Shown here piece after piece: positions 22,501 through 36,700 of a stretch of DNA of 64,000 bases (position 1 is the first letter of the stretch; every line of letters starts with the position of its first letter). The position numbers and the translations under genes were made by a program. The notes beneath the pieces are model-generated. The model made no database searches. It had not been told where the DNA came from and saw only the letters and a program-made list of their open reading frames with translations. The stretch spans positions 2,363,001 through 2,427,000 of the forward strand of contig NC_088305.1 of NCBI RefSeq assembly GCF_032854445.1, written 5' to 3'. Source of the DNA: Liolophura sinensis. Lineage: Eukaryota > Mollusca > Polyplacophora > Chitonida > Chitonidae.

Positions 22501-25500
22501 GTACACTATTCAGAAGGAAAGAGGGTCAATCACTTAAAAACTTTTAATCATACAGAAATTTGGAACGTAAGACCCTATTCAGTTTCCATGCACTGGTTAT
22601 TTGTTCACATGAATTCCAAGTGAAGTCGTATTTAATACGGCCGCCCTGCGTAATCTCTTGTTACAACCGTGAAGGTAAATAGGAGGAAGCACCACTCGGC
22701 CTGATGACGGTTGACTGATCTTTTCGTTATGAAAAGGCTTCATGCAGTCTTTTTTTCGCTTTGATGTACACTGTACGTTACCGACGATCAGGTGGACTAG
22801 CCCAGAAAAGGACCTTTCTCCAAAAAACATTTTCCCCTGTACGTACATCGTAACAAGCTGGTCACTCAACATTGTTAAATTGTTCATAAAATGATCTATG
22901 AGCACATATCTGATTGACAGCTGTACGAGGCTTGGGTTAGGTTGTTACAGTGATCCGCAATAGACCCTGCTGTAACACGATTTTTCGTAATTTAAAATAC
23001 TTTCCGATCAATTGGGAAAAATAAAATTTCGTGTGAACGTAGATAACACATCAGGTTATTGACTGCTTAAGTCAATTGGAGGTCGGAAGCATATATTCAG
23101 AGAAAATCCGTGTTAAGAAATCCAGGAAAAGGCCCATTTGATTAACATTAGAAAAATGGAGAAAATCAGGATATTGCCGGTCTTTGACAGAGTACCGATA
23201 TGCTTCCCGATCAGCTTTCATAAAAAAGATTACGTCAACCAAAAGAGCAAAATGAAAAAGTGTGTAAATACCACGTTATTTGTGAAGTGCGAATTTCGAG
23301 TTTTTGGAAGTAATGCCAGAGCTACTTCTGCAATATTTTTCTCTCAGCGCATGCGCACAAGAATGCGGGGCTATTCGACGTGAACACACAGAGAGCAATT
23401 AAGCCTACAAGCCTACATTTTGTAAAACCGTTCAAATATATAGTAAGAACGCGGTCTAACAAAAGTCACAGCAAACGGCTTTAAGGAAAACTCCTCCAGT
23501 TAAAAACCTCTAAACTTGTTATTTCCCAGGTTTAAACTTAAATGTAACTGCCGATAATAGAGGAAACCGCAATAGTTGCATGCTTGGAGGGAGTGGTTTG
23601 CATGTGGCTGAAATGCAAAATAGGCCTCGTGTGACGTCAGCAAAAACACCTGCCCTTTGGGGTTATGAAACCTGGGACTAGTTCACAGTTTCGGACACTC
23701 GGGCTCTGGCAATGAGCAGGTGATGATAAATAACATGGAGGTAATTGGGCGAAATGCTGAGTTTTGCTGATTCCTAAAGCTTAAAGTACCCCAGAATACT
23801 AGAACTACTATATTTGAAGGCTTGACACACTCTTATTTTTCCAGAAAGAATTTCTTACGTAAAAGCTATGATTTTCGTTTTTTGACTTTAAAACTTCTTC
23901 AATGCCTCACGTGCCTTGAATTCGATTTGTCTTCGTTTCCAGTACTTTAATCACAATGTAAATATGCAAATAGTCTCGGAGAGTCGTGCAATGAGTGACT
24001 GACTGTTTGCTTTGATTAACAGATTGACTCCTACTGGTTCAGACTATCTTTACTCCTCACTTCACAGCCGGGCAGGTCGCTTGAGGAAAACTGCCACTAA
24101 TATATGTGTACATCAGGGAATATTTCCACTACTGGCACTTCAATCTTACTTATTGTACACCAAGTATACAAATCAAAAATATATGTGGGCAAATTTATTA
24201 TCATTAATTATTTATTATCTTTTTAGATAGAATACAGACAGTCTCAAAAAGCATAAATGGTGTACACATATCTGCATGGAGTGATACCAGGAGAATATCC
24301 TACAACAGCATCCTGATGGGCACACGCCCGAATCAAAATGATATAACAAACACTAATATAAGACCTATTTGTTACGAACAGGTGAACAAAGTTCTCTTCT
24401 CAAAAATACCATTAGTCCGCTTTAACAATAACATTTTCCTCAAGGAGAGGCCTTATTTTAGCTACAATGTCAGTCCTGCTAGACCCATATCACAATTTGA
24501 AATCTGTTGTGAAGAACATTTATCACCTGTTGATTACTGAAGTAGGAACATGTTAAAAACAAAGAGCCACAGGACGAAAGAGCACAAACCGCTTTGCATC
24601 GAACACCAAAACCTTGAGTTATCTGAGATGGCAAGACAAATTCTTGAGTACAAACAAATGTTAAAAGGCAAGAGGAAAAAAAAAAAAAAACAACAACAAA
24701 AAAACACCAAACTAAATACTTTCAGCTGCCTGTTTAAAATGCTCCACACTAAATTCACAGAGATACAACATACAAGGGGTGCAACTGTGGCCAGATGGTT
24801 GCAGATTATCTTCCCTGAACATGGGATAACTGGTTTGAATTCACAAATTCAGCTGTAACCACTGGAGAGGTGTCAAATCAAAACAATCAACAGAGACAGA
24901 GAAAGGGAAAAATCCCTAGACATTTAAATTCAGCTGTATGTAGAACTACGTACAGAGTGGTATGATTACATGTATATAATGATCATTGAAATTTTTATAT
25001 TTTTGCTTGGTGGGTTCTGAATATGCTTTACCCAGAAATCATGAGATTCGACGATTTAAAATTTGACTATCATCTATTTATGATGTGATCAGCTGGTTTA
25101 AACATAAACCAATATGTAATTTTACATACAATACTAGTTGTACAGATCAGTGAAATATATATATATATATATATATCTTTGCAGCTTTCTTTTTGTCTCC
25201 CATCACCAAATCAGCCAACCATCATTTGAAGTGGTCTTTGTCCACATTTCTATTATTTCTGGTCCAGTCAAACAGTTCTAATAAACTAAAAAAAAAAAAG
25301 TTTGTTGTAAACAGTATGCTAACAAATCACAAAAAAGGAATGTTAATTTTCTCCTCACCAACTCAACATGTTTTTCCTAAAATGTAACAAAAAACTTGTT
25401 TTCACACAAACCTTTTAGGTCAACTTTCTGCAAACAAAATAATAAAAATAACTAACAAAAACAAACAACACTCTTCGTTTACAGCAAAGATATGTAAGCC

Positions 25501-26039
25501 TACAGACTGACCAAGTGGTGAGTATCTATGTATATGTGCACTTCACCAAAAGTTAAGACATAAAACAATTCACTACTACAAAATGAGGATAAACACTGGG
25601 CATATTTCTGTGCAAACATACAAAATATTCTTCTGGTTACAATTAAATATTGCAGTTAGACATGTACATGGTTTCTGATAAGAAATAGAACATTTGTATG
25701 CTTCTGATGATTATGTTGTAAAATGGGTCATGCTACACAATTAACTGCTACTGGTTAGTTAGAGCAAATATCATCGTTCATGGCAAAAAGAAGGTTTTCT
25801 TCATATCCATATCCAGCCACACTGGTGAACTTGCCTTAGTCGAATATGGGTTACAATATGACATCAACAGTATGTTTCCCTCAGGGTGGTATTGTAACTC
25901 ATGGCACAGAAATAACTAGTATATGTATAAGTTCGGAGCACATGATAACATCCTCACCACAACACTGCAAAAGCACACATAACAGCAGAATGTGATAAAT
26001 CCCTGCATATCTAACTGTGTACAGACAAAGTAACATTCA
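22501..26039. other. AT-rich region 3' of the ABCB1-like gene; no gene recognised
   Basis: Short frames only. Includes a degenerate tRNA-like segment at 24,780-24,850 (A-box TGGCCAGATGG, B-box GGTTTGAATTC) and an (TA)n run at 25,160-25,178. Part could be the ABCB1-like 3' UTR if that is long. Confidence 0.6.
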
Positions 26040-26335
26040 ATACCGGATTGCGGATGATCCCGAGAGTTAAGACACCCCTGAATATCCCAACAGCCGACAC
26101 ATCCCTGATCCCGGATCATCCTGAGAGTAAAGACATCCCTGAATATCCCAACAGCCGACACATCCCTGGTCGCAGATGATCCTGACAGTAAAGACATCCC
26201 TGAATATCCCAACAGCTGACACATCCCTGATGGCAGATGATCCTGACAGCAAACACGCTGAGGACACATTCCATATTCCGGATGATCTTGATAGGAGACA
26301 CATCCCTAATTCTCGGGTTATCTCCTGACAGAAGA
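26040..26335. repeat. 60-bp degenerate tandem array, about 4 copies, related to the adjacent 27-bp array
   Basis: Unit contains GATGATCCTGACAGTAAAGA then CATCCCTGAATATCCCAACA and GCCGACACATCCCTG. It shares GATCCTGACAG and GACACATCCCT with the 27-bp unit to its right, so the shorter unit probably arose from part of the longer one. Confidence 0.85.
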
Positions 26336-26790
26336 CACATCCTCAATTTCTGATGATCCTGACAGTAGACACATCCCTAATGATCCTGACAGCAGACACA
26401 TCCCTAATGATCCGGACAGTAGACACATCCCTAATGATCCTGACAGTAGACACATCCCTAATGATCCTGACAGCAGACACATCCCTAATGATCCTGACAG
26501 TAGACACATCCCTAACGATCCTGACAGTAGACACATCCCTAATGATCCTGACAGTAGACACATCCCTAATGATCCTGACAGCAGACACATCCCTAATGAT
26601 CCTGACAGCAGACACATCCCTAATGATCCTGACAGCAGACACATCCCTAATGATCCTGACAGCAGACACATCCCTAATGATCCTGACAGCAGACACATCC
26701 CTAATGATCCTGACAGTAGAAACATCCCTAGTTCTTGGGTTATCTCCTGACAGAAGACACATCCCCATCTCCTGCTGATCCTGACAGTAA
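26335..26790. repeat. 27-bp tandem array, about 15 copies, 3' of the ABCB1-like gene
   Basis: Unit TAATGATCCTGACAGYAGAC plus ACATCCC. Because 27 is a multiple of three, open frames appear on both strands; no codon signal or homology supports a protein. Confidence 0.95.
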
Positions 26791-27327
26791 ACACATCCTG
26801 TATCCCTCAAGGGCTTTCTCCCACAGACAACAGAGACGCATGTAAACCCCTGTATGCCCCATCGTCATAGGGGCATTCGTCCGATGATCCTTTGGCAAAT
26901 CCTCTACTGTGCCCAGTTATAGCTGTACTGACGAATACAAACCCCTGTATGCCCCACGATGATCCTCCAGCATACTATGTACTGTGCCCAGTGATAGCTG
27001 CACTGACGACATGTACATCTTCAGTGTTTAAACGCCTGTTTGCAACCAGAGGTACACTGAAGCTTTATGGTCTCTCTCAACAATTGATCACCTATATTCT
27101 GAATATCACAGTTGTAAAAGCAACTAATACATCCATTGGCCACGAGCCTTCAGGCTTGTACCGCCATATTAAACTCACGGTTCGTTCTAATCTCACAACA
27201 GCGAGTTCATAGGGGTGGATGAAATGTATACATATATGTCACCTAGAATTAAGTCAACCACACTTCTTATTTCCAATATGTTCAGTCTTTGTGCAGCCAG
27301 TGCAGCCAATACAGTTTTTATGAAGTG

Positions 27328-27328
<1 letters not shown>

Positions 27329-27363
<35 letters not shown>
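27329..27363. repeat. Poly(T) tract
   Basis: About 34 T, on the 3' flank of the ABCB1-like gene (poly(A) on the gene strand). Confidence 0.95.
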
Positions 27364-27503
27364 CTTTTTACATCAAAAAGGCAGAGGTCAACCATGCTTC
27401 TCATCTCAAGTAAGTCAAGTCTTTCTGTAGCCAGGGAAATGTTTGGTTATTTGTCAGACAGGTAGAGTTCACAAAAGCTTCTTGTATCGAATATTGAATG
27501 GCC

Positions 27504-27701
27504 TCATTTTCTGGCCTGGATCATCTGTAACCTGTAGTAGAAACCCTGTTTGGCCATGAGCTCTGAGTGAACTCCTTCCTCCACCACACGGCCATGGTGG
27601 ATCACACAGATCTTGTCCGCGTTCTGAATGGTCGACAGTCGGTGAGCAATGACAATGGAGGTGCGTCCTTGTCTGGCTTTGTCCAAGGCTTCCTGTACCA
27701 C
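27504..27701 (-). CDS. ABCB1: ABCB1-like exon 22: NBD2 H-loop and C-terminus, stop codon
   Basis: Encodes [20 protein letters not shown] plus RLST (H-loop), then the C-terminal region ending MIQARK and TGA at 27,504-27,506. Acceptor TGTCCCCACAG. I found no canonical AATAAA in the first 2 kb downstream on the coding strand, so the 3' UTR end is unresolved. Confidence 0.94.
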   Translation of the reverse strand: MVQEALDKARQGRTSIVIAHRLSTIQNADKICVIHHGRVVEEGVHSELMAKQGFYYRLQMIQARK

Positions 27702-30700
27702 CTGTGGGGACAGAACAAATATATATAATATCAACTTTATGTATCAAAGATAGCTCATCCAGTTTAAAATGATACTGTAATTTCTTCATCAAGTCCCTCA
27801 CAGATAAAAGATTACCATATTTCACCTCAAGTTCAGCGTTTTCAAGTGACACATTTCACTTGATCCTGATTGATTCATCAACCTTATAGGGTCACTAAAA
27901 AGTTCTTGGTGAAGCTTAATCTCTTGGCAGAAAAACCTAAGAGTAGTGGCAAAGTGTCTATTAAGACAAACCCTCACTCACAACCAAAAACCAACATTTA
28001 TTTATTTGATTGGTGATTGATATTTCACTTATACAACGGTGGCCAGTGTTCTGGTGATAGGAAACCATGCAGAACCAGGGGGAAATGACCATCTGCAGGT
28101 TTTCTGGCAGACTTTCCCACAAACGGATGGAGATGACGCTGGCATGAGCTGGTCTTGAACTCATAGTGACCGCACTGGTGAGAGGTTCCTGGGTCACGGT
28201 GCCGCCCTGGCATCCTAACCTTCTGGGCCACGGAGGTCCCCAAAAACACACATAAGCATTGTGTGAAATTATTTACTGATTTATCTGATAGGTGTTCAAC
28301 AAATTTTTCACTTCACATACAACTGTGGTCAGTTTTATGGGTGCAGAAAACTGGAACATACAGGGTAAAACCACTGGCATTTGGCTGGTAATTTTGAAAC
28401 TTTACCACATCTGACACATACATTTTCATTTCCGGAAAGTGCTCAAAATACATGTCAAATTTCTGGGAAGCAAGTAATCTAACAAATTTCATTAAAGACC
28501 AAGGTCTCAAGGAATCAAAATTATACTGTATTCTTTCAAACAAGTACAACATGAGCTGGTTTCACCAAGCACACTTGGTTAAGTAATCCCTTACATGTAG
28601 CTACCAGGACAACATACGTTATGTAGTAGAGATACAAAGGGCGCTTTCCCAAGGGTGACTTAACCCTAAGTAAGTTCCATAATCCCCAGCTTATTATCTG
28701 CTGATGTTTAAAGTAAAGGAAAGCTACATGTAGCATATGAAGTCATTTTCATCACACAGACAACTAAAAACTATGCGTAAAAACACTTCCATTTATTTTT
28801 TCATGATTTTTTTATGAGTTTTTAAAGGTATTCAAAGATTTGAAAACTATGGTAGGCTTCATGGTATCAAGGAATTCGGACCTCACATCACCTTTTTTCC
28901 TGATGTTCACCAGAAGGAAGGAATTTTTGGGAACATTATTTCAGTAATCTTTCACTCATGGGTGAAGAGAAATATTCCAACATTCAGTGTCATGACTAGA
29001 GATGGATAACATTCCTGTGACGTCAGAGTTCCTAACCTCTGATTGTATGGTCCATAAAGCCCAACTTACAACTCAAATGTTTGAGCGCCTTTAACTCCTT
29101 AATAAAAATGTAAATAACATAAATGAAAGCATATTTATGCATATATGTAGCTTTAGGTCGTCTGTTTAGTGATGCATACTTCGATTTTTAAAGGTCTTTT
29201 CCTGTAAGGGATTAGGTCAATTAATGTTGGCCTCTTGGCAGTGCACATACCTGTTCACTCTCTGTATCGAGTGCTGACGTCGCTTCGTCCAGCAGCAGGA
29301 TCTTGGGACTGCGAACCAGAGCACGGGCAATAGCCACGCGCTGTTTCTGACCACCACTGAGTTGTGTCCCTTTGTCTCCAGCACTTGTTTCATAACCCTG
29401 GAAATACACATTTTACAAAAACAAATCATAACTCTCAACGTTTTTGTCAATGAACACAAGAATTACAGTTCACTGTCATCTCTACAGTAATTTATTTATT
29501 TAAGTGCTCTAGTTCACGAGGTAATTTAACCACAGACGCTAAACTACATTTGTACTGGGGATTCATTCTTGGGACAGGACTGATATACGATAACAGATGT
29601 AGTTGCTGACTGGGGTGGCACAACACTTAAATGACATAAGAAATGTGAGAATTAGTATACACAGGGAAATTAACTGCAGTTTCAAAGGCACTAATTAGAA
29701 ACATAAAAAAAAACTGCACAACAAAATACATTTCATAAATCTGAGCCCAGGGGGAACCCACAACCATCAGGAAGTTGTTGACAAGGCGTTCTCCCGTATA
29801 GCCGGTGAGGAAACCAGCATGAGCTGAACTCACAGCGACCACAATGGTAATAGGCTTCAGAGTCAATGCACTGCACTGGCCCGCTATGGCTATGGTATCG
29901 CACTGGGTTCCGCAGACATCATTGTGTGCATGAAAAGCAACCCAACTCACATGCACGCAGTTTCTGATATAGCATGAGAATATGGAAGGTACTATCATCG
30001 TATCAACTGTGTAGCTGATAATAACTGTTATGCCTGCCCCACTTCCCTCAGCCACCACCCTGTTACCAGACACTCACATTAGGTAGAGACTGGATGAAGT
30101 TGTGGATGTTAGCATTGCGAGCAGCGTGGATCACCTCATCCATGGACACTTCACGCGTGTTGTCCCCGTACGCGATGTTCTCTGCAATGCTACGGTCAAA
30201 CAGCACAGGCTCCTGGGATACGATGCCAACCTGCTGACGTAACCACTGGATGTTCAGCTCCTTAAGACCGTACTTGTCCAGAAACTACAACGACAACAAC
30301 GGAGAACAAACAGTATTTAATGTTTTCAGTAAATTCCTTTTTGAATACAAGACCTGAACCATTTAAATAGATGTATGAGAGCTGAACCGTTTGCATATGA
30401 CAGCTGAACCGTTAGAATATGAGAGGTCAAACATTTTGAATATGAGGTGCGAAATTTTGAATATTATAATGCTATATGTAAACTTTGATTTTTATCAATT
30501 TAAAAGTTCTAACCAGTTGGCAATACCTCATTGACAAAATGGCTGCTCTCACGACCTTCTTTTAGTTTGATCACATAAATCTCAAAATATTTATATGAAT
30601 GGAATTGCCGGAAGAAGAGCAAGCTAGCAAACCCATTCTAAAATCATAAGGTTCAAGTGTACATTACACATCTCTTTCTGCTTTGATTCTACATGAAATA

Positions 30701-33700
30701 TTTAAAATATTAAAACTTTATCTGTTCAATGTCCGTTCACCTTACATGCATGGTAAGAATACTTATTTTTTATATTTTTAATATTTTCCCACCTGCAGGA
30801 GAACAGCTTACCACTTGTCCATCTGTCGGATCATAAAACCTCTCCACAAGGGCTACTGACGTGCTTTTGCCACAGCCACTGCTACCCACCAGGGCGAGCG
30901 TTTGCCCGGGGTTGACACTGATGTTCAGTCCGTCAAGGACCGTGACTCCTGGGCGAGTAGGGTAATGAAACTTGACATCAGTGAATGTCACAGCACTTTC
31001 AAAGCTCCCCTGAAGGATGAAACAAAGAGACAAATGTTAGCATATTTACACACAAGTCACTGTTTACAAATCGAAAAATAGGTATGTAGAGGCTGTGCTA
31101 TCATAATCCCTTGGCTCTGATGAATTAGAAATCCCTAGTCATTGAGTGAGTGAGTGAGTGCTTGGGGTTTAACGTCGTACTCAACAATTTTTCAGTCATA
31201 TGACGACGAAGGAATCATTAGGGTGCATGTACGTATAATGTGCCTCCTTGTTGCAGGACGGATTTCCACCGCTCTTTTATTTAGTGCTGCTTCACTGAGA
31301 CGACTTACCGAAGGCAAGTAAGCCGCCCCGCCCCGCCCGAGCCATTATACTGATACGGGTCAACCAGTCGTTGCACTATCCCCTTCATGCTGAACGCCAA
31401 GCGAGGAAATTACAACTTCCTCTTTTAAAGTCTTAGGTGTGACTCGATCAAGGATTGATCCTGGATCTACCGGTCCCGAAGCGGACGCTCTACCAACTGT
31501 GCTATCCGGGCCGGTCCTAGTCATTGAGGTTGGATACATCACTGCCCAGCATGCCATGTTCACGAAAACTAAAGAGCCTATCATCAAGTTCCACCTGAGG
31601 AATTTTCCAGATGCACAAACCATTACTCATTCCAAGGCTTATCTACAAATACAGAACTGCCTGATTTTCCAGGCTTTTCCAGGCCCCACTACAGAACTGC
31701 CTGATTTTTCCAGGCTTTTCTGAGCCCAACTACAGAACTGACTGATTTTTCCAGGCTTTTCTGAGCCCCACTACAGAACTGACTGATTTTTCCTGGCTTT
31801 TCTGAGCCCCATTACAGAACTGACTGATTTTTCCAGGCTTTTCTGAGCCCAACTACAGAACTGCCTGATTTTTCCAGGCTTGTCTGAGCCCAACTACAGA
31901 ACTGCCTGATTTTTGCAGGCTTTTCCAGGCCCAACCACAGAACTGCATGATTTTTGCAGGCTTTTCTGAGCCCAACCACAGAGCTGCCTGATTTTTCCAG
32001 GCTTTTCCAGGCCCAACTACAGAACTGCATGATTTTTGCAGGCTTTTCTGAGCCCAACTACAGAGCTGCCTGATTTTTCCAGGCTTTTCCAGGCCCAACT
32101 ACAGAATTGCCTGATTTTTCCAGGCTTTTCCAGGCCCAACTACAGAGCTGCCTGTTTTTTCTAGGCTTTTCCGAGATCAACAACACAACCGCCTGGCTTT
32201 TCCCCAAGCCTTTCCTGGCCCAACTACAGAACTGCCTGATTTTTTCTAGGCTTTTCTGGATCCAAGTACAGAACCGCCAGATTTTTCAAGGCTTTTCCAA
32301 ATCCTGGTAAAGTTACTGCATTTCATCCAAAGTTCAGCTTAATTCAAGCAACACATTCCGACTGATTCATCCATCTTCACAGGTCACTTTTTTACAGGAG
32401 ATTTTTGTTTTATTTTGTCTTACAGGAGAAGTTTGATAAATTTCTTATGAAGAAACACAAATGTTCGCACTAAAAGCATCAAGTATTAAGGCCTTAAATT
32501 AAGTTTCTTAAAGTGTATTTTCACAGATCAAACATAGGTGAAATATAGTACATTTAGTACATTAATCCACTTCCTTATGTCCACACTCGTCTACTTACTG
32601 GAGCTGGTTTTTTACCCTCATCAGAGGAACTATCAATGTCCGGTACTCTGTCCACAAGCATAAATATGCGTGATGCAGAAGCCTTAGCCTTGGCGAAGTC
32701 CGGGGCAAAGGCACTGGCCTGCCCCAGTCCCATAGCTCCAAAGACAATGGCAGAGAACACCCTGGAAAACAAACACTGGTACTTCAGTCACCAATCTTGT
32801 TGATATTTAGAGCTGCTGGATTCAAAGACAAATCAGAAATCAGACACCAGATTCCAGTTCTTAATGGTTCAGATGTAGCAGGAGGGTTGTCAGATGCAAC
32901 ACGTACATGGCAAAGGCTGGGGTACCCTTACTCAGGGCACCCAGCTCTCCTCCACCCACAAAAATTAAGGATCAATTAGAAAATATACATATAAAAAAAA
33001 AAAATGAATCGAAGAGAAACTACAAAGACCTACAGCGAACTTTAGAATCAGTGACAACTTTGTTATAGCCCAGAGGCTTAATACATAATACCTATAAAAA
33101 CATTATAATTTATTTAATAGGGGATCAATTGTATGTACCCAACACATTTCATTTGTTAATTTTTTTTGGCAGACCAGACTGGAAAACCTCACAGCCCAAG
33201 ACAAACCAGCCAAACTTGGATTGGAATCTGTGATCGCAATGGTACCGATCAATTGTGGTATGAGTGATCCTTCAGCGCTATAAGCCAGCGATGATTTTCC
33301 AATAAATTGCTTATGTTACATAACTAACCGAAAGTTGAGAATAAGCACTGCAGTTTTGCTTTTGTGAAAACTTTCGAACTGTGGACTCAGAAGTTGTTTA
33401 CCAAACCAGTCAACTCACTTGAAAACGTCAGTGTAATTCATTTCATCATTGGATATGAGGACAGCACCGTAGTAGAATGAGGCAGCATACGCGAAGAAAA
33501 TAATGGCTTGAGAAAATCCGAAAGCAAATCCATAAATGTGACCCTTCCTCAAGGCAGCCCTGGAAAAACAGTAGCATCAGTTAAAGTTTTGGTTATTTGT
33601 TAAGAGTCCAAAGAAGCTTACAACCATGAAGACTATTTTCAGCTCATTGCTAAAAAGGAAATCAATACGATCTCAAGAATAAAAAGGCACATTTTTCAGG

Positions 33701-36700
33701 CAAGTAAATGTATAAAAAATATAACTGTTTGTGGTGAAACATACATTATTCTAGAAGGATATAGTCCAACCTCTCAAACAAACTTCAAAATGTGCTTTCC
33801 AAGATTACTAAAACGCTCAGAAATGTGCAAATTTGTAATCCCGGACAAAATTTCACATCATTTCTCAATTAATCCCCAATTCTTCGTAGCATCTTCGCCT
33901 GAAGTGTCATGATATACCCAAATGCTTCTCATTTTTTTGGACGTCTGATCCACTCTCTTTTGCCAATATGCATGAAAGTGTAACACGAATACACAGATTC
34001 TAATCTGTGACATGGTTAGTCCATCTAAGGAGGAAAATATATTCCATATTTTTACTTTTCTGAAAAGACTGGGAGGAAAACGTAATTTCTGGCTTCCAGC
34101 ACAGCTAATTAAGGTCCCAAAAATCAGAATTACACTATGTAGAGGCCTCCCAAAAATCAGAATTACACCATGTAGAGCCTCCTAAAAATCAGAATTACAC
34201 TATGTAGAGGCCTCCCAAAAATCAGATTTACACCATGTAGAGGACTCCCAAAAATCAGAATTACACTATGTAGAGGCCTCCCAAAAATCAGAATTACACC
34301 ATGTAGAGGCCTCCCAAAAATCAGAATTACACTATGTAGAGGGACTCCCAAAAATCAGAATTACACTATGTAGAGGCCTCCCAAAAATCAGAATTACACT
34401 ATGTAGAGGCCTCCTAAAAATCAGAATTACACTATGTAGAGGCCTCCCAAAAATCAGAATTACACCATCTAGAGGACTCCCAAAAATCAGAATTACACTA
34501 TGTAGAGGACTCCCAAAAATCAGAATTACACTATGTAGAGGCCTCCCAAAAATCAGAATTACACTATGTAGAGGCCTCCTAAAAAATCAGAATTACACTA
34601 TGTAGAGGCCCTCCCAAAAATCAGAATTACACTATGTAGAGGCCTCCCAAAAATCAGAATTACACTATGTAGAGGCCTCCCAAAAATCAGAATTACACCA
34701 TCTAGAGGACTCCCAAAAATCAGAATTACACTATGTAGAGGCCTCCCAAAATCAGAATTACACTATGTAGAGGCCTCCCAAAAATCAGAATTACAACTAT
34801 GTAGAGGCCTCCTAAAAATCAGAATTACACTATGTAGAGGCCTCCCAAAAATCAGAATTACACTATGTAGAGGACTCCCAAAAATCAGAATTACACCATC
34901 TAGAGGACTCCCAAAAATCAGAATTACACTATGTAGAGGCCTCCCAAAAATCAGAATTACACCATCTAGAGGACTCCCAAAAATCAGAATTACACTATGT
35001 AGAGGCCTCCAAAAATCAGAATTACACCATCTAGAGGACTCCAAAAATCAGAATTACACTATGTAGAGGTCTTCAAAAATCAGAATTACACTATGTAGAG
35101 GCCTCCCAAAAATCAGAATTACACCATCTAGAGGCCTCCAAAAATCAGAATTACACTATGTAGAGGCCTCCCAAAAATCAGAATTACACTATGTAGAGGA
35201 CTCCCAAAAATCAGAATTACACTATGTAGAGGCCTCCTAAAAATCAGAATTACACTATGTAGAGGCCTCCAAAAATCAGAATTACACCATGTAGAGGACT
35301 CCCAAAAATCAGAATTACACTATGTTGAGGCCTCCCAAAATCAGAATTACACTATGTAGAGGACTCCCAAAAATCAGAATTACACCATCTAGAGGACTCC
35401 CAAAAATCAGAATTACACTATGTAGAGGACTCCCAAAAAATCAGAATTACACCATCTAGAGGCCTCCCAAAAATCAGAATTACACTATGTAGAGGACTCC
35501 CAAAAATCAGAATTACACTATGTAGAGGACTCCCAAAAATCAGAATTACACCATGTAGAGGCCTCCTAAAAACTAGAATTACAATATGTAGAGGCCTCCC
35601 AAAAATCAGAATTACACTATGTAGAGGACTCCCAAAATCAGGAATTACACTATGTAGAGGCCTCCCAAAAATCAGAATTACACTATGTAGAGGCCTCCCA
35701 AAAATCAGAATTACAACTATGTAGAGGCCTCCCAAAAATCAGAATTACACTATGTAGAGGCCCTCCTAAAAACCAGAATTACACTATGTAGAGGCCTCCT
35801 AAAAATCAGAATTACACTATGTAGAGGACTCCCAAAAATCAGAATTACACCATCTAGAGGACTCCCAAAATCAGAATTACACTATGTTGAGGGCCTCCCA
35901 AAATCAGAATTACACTATGTAGAGGACTCCCAAAAATCAGAATTACACTATGTAGAGGGACTCCCAAAAATCAGAATTACACCATGTAGAGGCCTCCTAA
36001 AAACCAGAATTACAATATGTAGAGGCCTCCCAAAAATCAGAATTACACTATGTAGAGGACTCCAAATCAGAATTACACTATGTAGAGGCCTCCTAAAAAT
36101 CAGAATTACACTATGTAGAGGCCTCCCAAAAATCAGAATTACACTATGTAGAGGCCTCCCAAAAATCAGAATTACACTATGTAGAGCCTCCTAAAAACCA
36201 GAATTACACTATGTAGAGGCCTCCTAAAAATCAGAATTACACTATGTAGAGGCCTCCCAAAAATCAGAATTACACCATCTAGAGGCCTCCTAAAAATTAC
36301 ACTATGTAGAGGCCTCCCAAAAATCAGAATTACACCATGTAGAGGCCTCCCAAAAATCAGAATTACACCATGTAGAGGCCTCCCAAAAATCAGAATTACA
36401 CTATGTAGAGGCCTCCCAAAAACCAGAATTACACTATGTAGAGGACTCCCAAAAATCAGAATTACACTATGTAGAGGCCTCCCAAAAATCAGAATTACAC
36501 TATGTAGAGGCCTCCCAAAATCAGAATTACACTATGTACAGGACTCCCAAAAATCAGAATTACACTATGTAGAGGCCTCCCAAAAATCAGAATTACACCA
36601 TCTAGAGGACTCCCAAAAATCAGAATTACACCATCTAGAGGACTCCCAAAAATCAGAATTACACTATGTAGAGGCCTCCCAAAAATCAGAATTACACTAT

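Noticed and set aside
26318-26810. 155-158 codon ORFs on both strands
   Set aside because: A 27-bp repeat keeps frames open; the peptide is a nine-residue tandem repeat in every frame.
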